Source: Vampirovibrionales bacterium (lineage in GTDB: Bacteria > Cyanobacteriota > Vampirovibrionia > Vampirovibrionales > JAGQHJ01). From it: a stretch of 7,637 nucleotides of DNA. How positions within the stretch are numbered: the stretch's first letter is position 1; each line of letters starts with the position of its first letter. The notes under the pieces are model-generated. The model was not told where the DNA came from and searched no databases. It saw nothing but the letters and a program-made list of their open reading frames with translations. The stretch spans positions 1-7,637 of the forward strand of contig JANWKX010000009.1 of assembly GCA_025451145.1 (NCBI GenBank), given 5' to 3'. Made by a program: the position numbers and the translations under genes. This document shows positions 4,535-7,637 of this stretch, piece by piece.

Positions 4535-6988
4535 TTAAATATCCAGATTTTTTACATACTGGGCATTGGCTTCAATGAAGTTTCGTCGAGGCTCAACCCG
4601 TTCACCCATCAGGATATCAAACATTCTATCGGATTGAGCGGCATCTTCAATCTCAACGCAGAGTAAAGTCCTGGTTTCCGGGTTCATGGTGGTTTCCCAC
4701 AGTTGAACCGGCATCATTTCGCCAAGCCCTTTAAAGCGTTGAAGACTAACGCCTTTTTTCCCGGCTGTTTCAACATAGGCCCTTAGTGCCTCATAGGTCT
4801 TGATCTCAATCTGCTCTTTGTTTGAAACCACAAGTTGCAGGCCATTTTCAGTGCCTTCCGACAAATAATCCATGACATCAGGATACAGATTCAACAGGCG
4901 TTCATATTCCAGGCTATCCAGTAAATCGGCATTCAGGGTTCCTGTTCGGGGAACTTCTTCACCATACTCCGTCCGAATCAGCTCTTTGACGAATAAGGTG
5001 ACTTTAGCCGTTTCTGCATCCTGTTCAATGCGATATTGATATGTTGGAAATTGGGTTTCAAACAGTGATTTCAGTCGCTCAATATCTTCCATGGTGGTCA
5101 ACTGAGAGGCATCAATCTTGTTTTGGATCAGGTGAAACAGGAGTGGCTCTGGCAAACGGGCAAGACCAGGGTATCGTTTTGCGCCGTAGAATTTGGCCAG
5201 GTTACTCAGAACCTGTTTTAAATCATCGCCTGCAACAGAGTGGGCCCGGGAAACACTGAGGAGCATCAGTTTTTCAAGACCTCGCTCTTGAAGCATCTGA
5301 TCCAAAGCCTTTTCATTGTATAAATAACGCTCTTCTCTACCAACGGTGACCTTGTAAAGCGGCGGCTGAGCGATATAGATATACCCATTTTCAATCAATG
5401 GACGAGCATATCGGAAGAAAAAGGTCAGAAGCAAGGTTCGAATATGGGCCCCATCCACATCAGCGTCAGTCATAATGATAATCTTGTGATAGCGAAGCCT
5501 GGTGAGATCAAACTCCTCTTCATTACGAGAAATGCTAATCCCTAAGGCCTGGATTAGGTTTTGAATCTCCTGGTTGTTGTAGATTTTATCCAACCGCGCC
5601 CGCTCTACATTGAGGATTTTGCCTCGAAGCGGCAAGATGGCTTGAAATTCCCGGTTCCGTCCTTGTTTTGCGCTACCACCAGCCGAATCGCCTTCGACAA
5701 TATAGATTTCGCAGCGCTCTGGGTCACGATTACTACAATCTGCAAGTTTGCCAGGCAAGGTGGAATTTTCAAGGACAGATTTACGGCGGGTCAGTTCTCG
5801 TGCTTTTCGGGCGGCTTCTCTGGCTTGTGAAGCCTGAACCGCTTTTTGAACCAAGGTCTTTGCTGATTTCGGGTTGAATTCCATCCATTCCATCAGCATT
5901 TCAAACATGACTTGTTGAACAATGCCTTGAATTTCACTATTCCCCAGCTTTTCCTTGGTCTGGCCTTCAAACTCGGGGTTGGGAACCTTGACACTGATAA
6001 TGGCCGTCAAGCCTTCCCGAACATCTTCTCCGGAGAGATTGGCATCACTGTCTTTCAAAATCGTATTTTTACGGGCGTAATCGTTCACAACCCGTGTTAA
6101 AGCGTTTCTAAATCCTGTCAAATGGGTGCCACCGTGGTGGGTGTTGATGTTGTTGGCAAAGGTGAGGACCGCTTCACTGTAGGAATCCGTGTATTGAATC
6201 GCAACTTCAACGGCAACATTGTCCATGGTTTTGTCGATATAAAAAGGCGGATCAAACAATACGGTCTTGTTTTCGTTTAAATAGGCGACATAACTCCCAA
6301 TACCACCTTCATACTGGTAGACTTCTTCTTCTTTTTCAGTCTTCTCATCCTTGAAAACAATTCGCAGCCCTTTATTTAAAAAGGCCATTTCCCGAAGGCG
6401 TGCACTGATGACATCGCTGTCAATTTCAGTGGTTTCCTGGAAGATTTCAGCATCAGGCCAAAACGTGGTCTTGGTTCCATTCATGGAACTTTCACCCGTT
6501 TTTTCCACGTCATTCGAGGGTACGCCCCGTACATAGGATTGATGCCAAACGGCACCATCCCGGCGAACTTCAACCACCATTTTTTCACTTAAAGCATTTA
6601 CGACAGAGGCGCCAACGCCGTGCAAACCGCCAGAAACCTTATAGCCACCGTCTCCAAACTTTCCACCAGCGTGTAAAACTGTGTGAACAATCTCAAGGGC
6701 TGATTTTCCGCTATCCTGTTTAATGGCAACGGGAATTCCACGGCCATTGTCTTGTACCGTGACACTATTATCTTCATGAATGGTGACGTTAATGGTGTCA
6801 CAAAATCCGGCCAAAGCCTCATCCACAGAGTTATCGACAATTTCATAGACCAGGTGATGAAGCCCTCTTTGGCTGGTAGACCCGATATACATGCCAGGAC
6901 GAAGGCGAACAGCCTCTAACCCCTCAAGAACCCTGATATTTTCTGCATCATAGGAGGATTGTGTCACAGGAATAGTGCTCTCTAACAT
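4535..6988 (-). CDS. gyrB: DNA gyrase subunit B (long form)
   Basis: GyrB is the ATPase subunit of the type II topoisomerase that introduces negative supercoils, acting with GyrA in an A2B2 complex on the chromosome. Numbered from ATG 6988 (817 aa): the GHKL ATPase domain has EIVDNSVDEAL with catalytic Glu49 and Asn53, Asp80 in VQDNGRGIP, and the ATP lid around 108-134 (GGKFGDGGYKVSGGLHGVG). The transducer carries the QTKEKLG lysine near 345. The Toprim domain has EGDSAGGSAKQGR (Glu432) and the metal-binding DADVDGAH (Asp508, Asp510, Asp512). The conserved tail FKGLGEMMPVQLWETTMNP follows at about 752-770. About 160 residues (roughly 562-726) are inserted after the Toprim core, as in E. coli GyrB (804 aa). 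An in-frame GTG at 7096 would add 36 non-conserved residues starting only about 11 nt from the predicted transcript start; ATG 6988, twelve residues before the conserved YDAENI, fits the family better. No clear Shine-Dalgarno sequence precedes it. Confidence 0.97.
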   Translation of the reverse strand: MLESTIPVTQSSYDAENIRVLEGLEAVRLRPGMYIGSTSQRGLHHLVYEIVDNSVDEALAGFCDTINVTIHEDNSVTVQDNGRGIPVAIKQDSGKSALEIVHTVLHAGGKFGDGGYKVSGGLHGVGASVVNALSEKMVVEVRRDGAVWHQSYVRGVPSNDVEKTGESSMNGTKTTFWPDAEIFQETTEIDSDVISARLREMAFLNKGLRIVFKDEKTEKEEEVYQYEGGIGSYVAYLNENKTVLFDPPFYIDKTMDNVAVEVAIQYTDSYSEAVLTFANNINTHHGGTHLTGFRNALTRVVNDYARKNTILKDSDANLSGEDVREGLTAIISVKVPNPEFEGQTKEKLGNSEIQGIVQQVMFEMLMEWMEFNPKSAKTLVQKAVQASQAREAARKARELTRRKSVLENSTLPGKLADCSNRDPERCEIYIVEGDSAGGSAKQGRNREFQAILPLRGKILNVERARLDKIYNNQEIQNLIQALGISISRNEEEFDLTRLRYHKIIIMTDADVDGAHIRTLLLTFFFRYARPLIENGYIYIAQPPLYKVTVGREERYLYNEKALDQMLQERGLEKLMLLSVSRAHSVAGDDLKQVLSNLAKFYGAKRYPGLARLPEPLLFHLIQNKIDASQLTTMEDIERLKSLFETQFPTYQYRIEQDAETAKVTLFVKELIRTEYGEEVPRTGTLNADLLDSLEYERLLNLYPDVMDYLSEGTENGLQLVVSNKEQIEIKTYEALRAYVETAGKKGVSLQRFKGLGEMMPVQLWETTMNPETRTLLCVEIEDAAQSDRMFDILMGERVEPRRNFIEANAQYVKNLDI

Positions 6989-7031
6989 ACGATTACTTTC
7001 ACGCTTTCTGTCCCTTGCCGATGAAAACCAT

Positions 7032-7064
7032 TCAAGTGAGGGTAGGGCCTCCCCCAAAACTTGA
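7032..7064 (-). promoter_or_regulatory. hairpin in the gyrB leader RNA
   Basis: Within the predicted leader of about 120 nt, TCAAGT and ACTTGA (7064-7059 and 7037-7032 on the minus strand) form a 6-bp outer stem. Inside it GAGG can pair with CCTC, leaving the loop CCCTAC and an unpaired TTTTGGG-type strand on one side. The stem sequesters a GGGGGAGG purine run that would otherwise be the best Shine-Dalgarno match in the leader, although no start codon sits at normal distance behind it (the gyrB ATG is more than 40 nt downstream). A regulatory role is inference. Confidence 0.3.
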
Positions 7065-7113
7065 GCAGGTGCACAGAAAAAGAAAGAAACCGGCACACTG
7101 CTTTAATACCAGG

Positions 7114-7142
7114 ATTTTAGCACAAATGCCGGTTTGTCTCAA
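7114..7142 (-). promoter_or_regulatory. gyrB promoter
   Basis: On the minus strand the -35 TTGAGA (7142-7137) matches consensus at five of six bases. It is followed after exactly 17 bases by TAAAAT (7119-7114), again five of six, and TGC directly before it makes an extended -10. Transcription would begin near 7107, placing the chosen gyrB ATG about 119 nt downstream. This is the best housekeeping promoter in the window and fits the strong expression expected for gyrB. Confidence 0.72.
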
Positions 7143-7154
7143 AATGGGTAGGCG

Positions 7155-7220
7155 TTGGTCTGATACCTTGGGTTTAGCCAGGTAAACTCAAAGATGAGGA
7201 GACCAAAAATGACTGGGTCT
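7155..7220 (-). repeat. three complementary segments able to form alternative hairpins
   Basis: Read on the minus strand just after the stop of the edge gene: AGACC (7220-7216), then TTGGTCT (7206-7200), then AGACCAA (7161-7155). The middle segment can pair with either neighbour: 5 bp with the first (loop 11) or a perfect 7 bp with the third. A small inner hairpin, GTTTA / TAAAC around CCTGGC, would lie inside the longer option. The position, between the end of one gene and the gyrB promoter, suits a 3'-end or terminator structure, but no T-run follows the longer stem. Confidence 0.35.
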
Positions 7221-7224
7221 TAAA

Positions 7225-7637
7225 CTAGGCCTGAAAGTTTAAAGTGGCTTTCAATGGCTCTCCGGTTGTAGTGCCCTCAAATACAATCGTCCCATTGACC
7301 TTGGGAGTTCCATCTAAGTGGGATAATACTTGATCCTTTACGTCTCTGGCGCAATCCACATCTTCCTGGTGAAGATCTTCTCTAAGATCCATATACGTAC
7401 TCATTGCATAGGGAAAGGAAGTTCCATGTTCACGAGCCTCATCAAGAGTTTTAAGATATCCTGGGGATTCCAGGTGGGCTGCATGCCGATGTTCAATCTG
7501 GTGTTTGCGCTCATCATAACGCCCGGTGATTCTGTTATAGGCGTCCAGATCGCTTCCAAATCTGTCATTGGTGATCAGGTAATCATGGCCATAAAGAGCA
7601 GCATTATTATCTAAAATATGGATGCCACCATCAGCTA
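7225..7637 (-). CDS. hypothetical protein, C-terminal 136 residues (5' truncated)
   Basis: On the minus strand a frame is open from the window edge for 136 codons to TAG 7227-7225; the start lies outside the window. I do not recognise the family. The visible part begins ADGGIHILDNNAALYGHDYL, continues with a charged, His-rich stretch (RYDERKHQIEHRHAAHLESP), then acidic helical sequence (STYMDLREDLHQEDVDCARD), and ends in a short strand-rich tail (VNGTIVFEGTTTGEP, then LNFQA). The clusters of His, Asp and Glu could bind metal, but no known motif is complete. There are no membrane segments. An overlapping plus-strand frame (7330-7614) reads as an unlikely hydrophobic protein, and the minus frame has the more natural composition and runs off the window without a stop. 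It lies upstream of gyrB on the same strand with a gap of more than 230 bp and a separate gyrB promoter, so it is probably its own transcription unit. Confidence 0.7.
   Translation of the reverse strand, partial: ADGGIHILDNNAALYGHDYLITNDRFGSDLDAYNRITGRYDERKHQIEHRHAAHLESPGYLKTLDEAREHGTSFPYAMSTYMDLREDLHQEDVDCARDVKDQVLSHLDGTPKVNGTIVFEGTTTGEPLKATLNFQA

Noticed and set aside
6989..7096. N-terminal extension of GyrB from GTG 7096 (36 residues)
   Set aside because: The residues do not resemble any GyrB N-terminus, the GTG would be only about 11 nt from the predicted transcript start, and no ribosome site precedes it. It is kept only as an alternative in the findings.
7330..7614. Plus-strand open frame of 94 codons
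   Set aside because: It lies wholly opposite the minus-strand frame 7225-7637, which is open to the window edge and has a more natural protein composition. The plus frame has no ribosome site or promoter and no family resemblance.

Overview
The window holds six protein-coding regions, two of them cut by the window edges. Four lie on the minus strand and two on the plus strand. I see no rRNA, tRNA, CRISPR array, transposase or phage gene. The host is a bacterium of moderate GC: hand-counted sample lines give about 45-50 % in most genes and nearer 40 % in the kinase gene. Almost no start codon has a good Shine-Dalgarno sequence. The amidinotransferase fragment resembles the arginine dihydrolase/DDAH-type domain common in cyanobacteria and relatives, which suggests the cyanobacterial/Vampirovibrionota neighbourhood. 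GyrB, however, is the long form (about 817 aa, with a large insertion after the Toprim core) better known from Proteobacteria. I therefore leave the phylum open.

Left part (1-1262): the C-terminal end of an amidinotransferase-fold enzyme (1-357, +) is followed almost without a gap by a small three-helix membrane protein (365-745, +), probably one transcript. It converges on an unrecognised 168-aa protein on the minus strand (756-1262), which has its own extended -10 promoter.

Non-coding gap 1263-1616: about 350 bases with no gene. It holds the promoter just mentioned and a compact 131-bp unit (1473-1603) bounded by perfect 10-bp inverted repeats. Inside the unit are an almost exact direct repeat, a homopyrimidine mirror repeat whose complement is a canonical G-quadruplex motif, a hairpin that would compete with that quadruplex, and a second perfect 8-bp hairpin. 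It looks like a miniature, non-autonomous repeat element and is the most unusual part of the window.

Middle (1617-4346, -): a 909-aa soluble hybrid sensor with PAS-like, GAF, PAS and GAF domains followed by a HisKA/HATPase histidine kinase core. There is no receiver domain and no response regulator beside it, so it is an orphan kinase here. Its DNA is AT-richer than its neighbours in the lines sampled.

Right part (4535-7637, -): gyrB, with a strong promoter (TTGAGA, 17-bp spacer, TGC-TAAAAT) and a leader of about 120 nt containing a hairpin. Upstream of it is the 3' end of another minus-strand gene (7225-7637), unrecognised, which runs off the window. Between that gene and the gyrB promoter are three complementary 5-7 nt segments that could form mutually exclusive hairpins. 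The genes do not form one pathway: gyrB is housekeeping, the kinase is sensory, and the left pair belongs to guanidino/arginine metabolism plus a membrane protein of unknown role.
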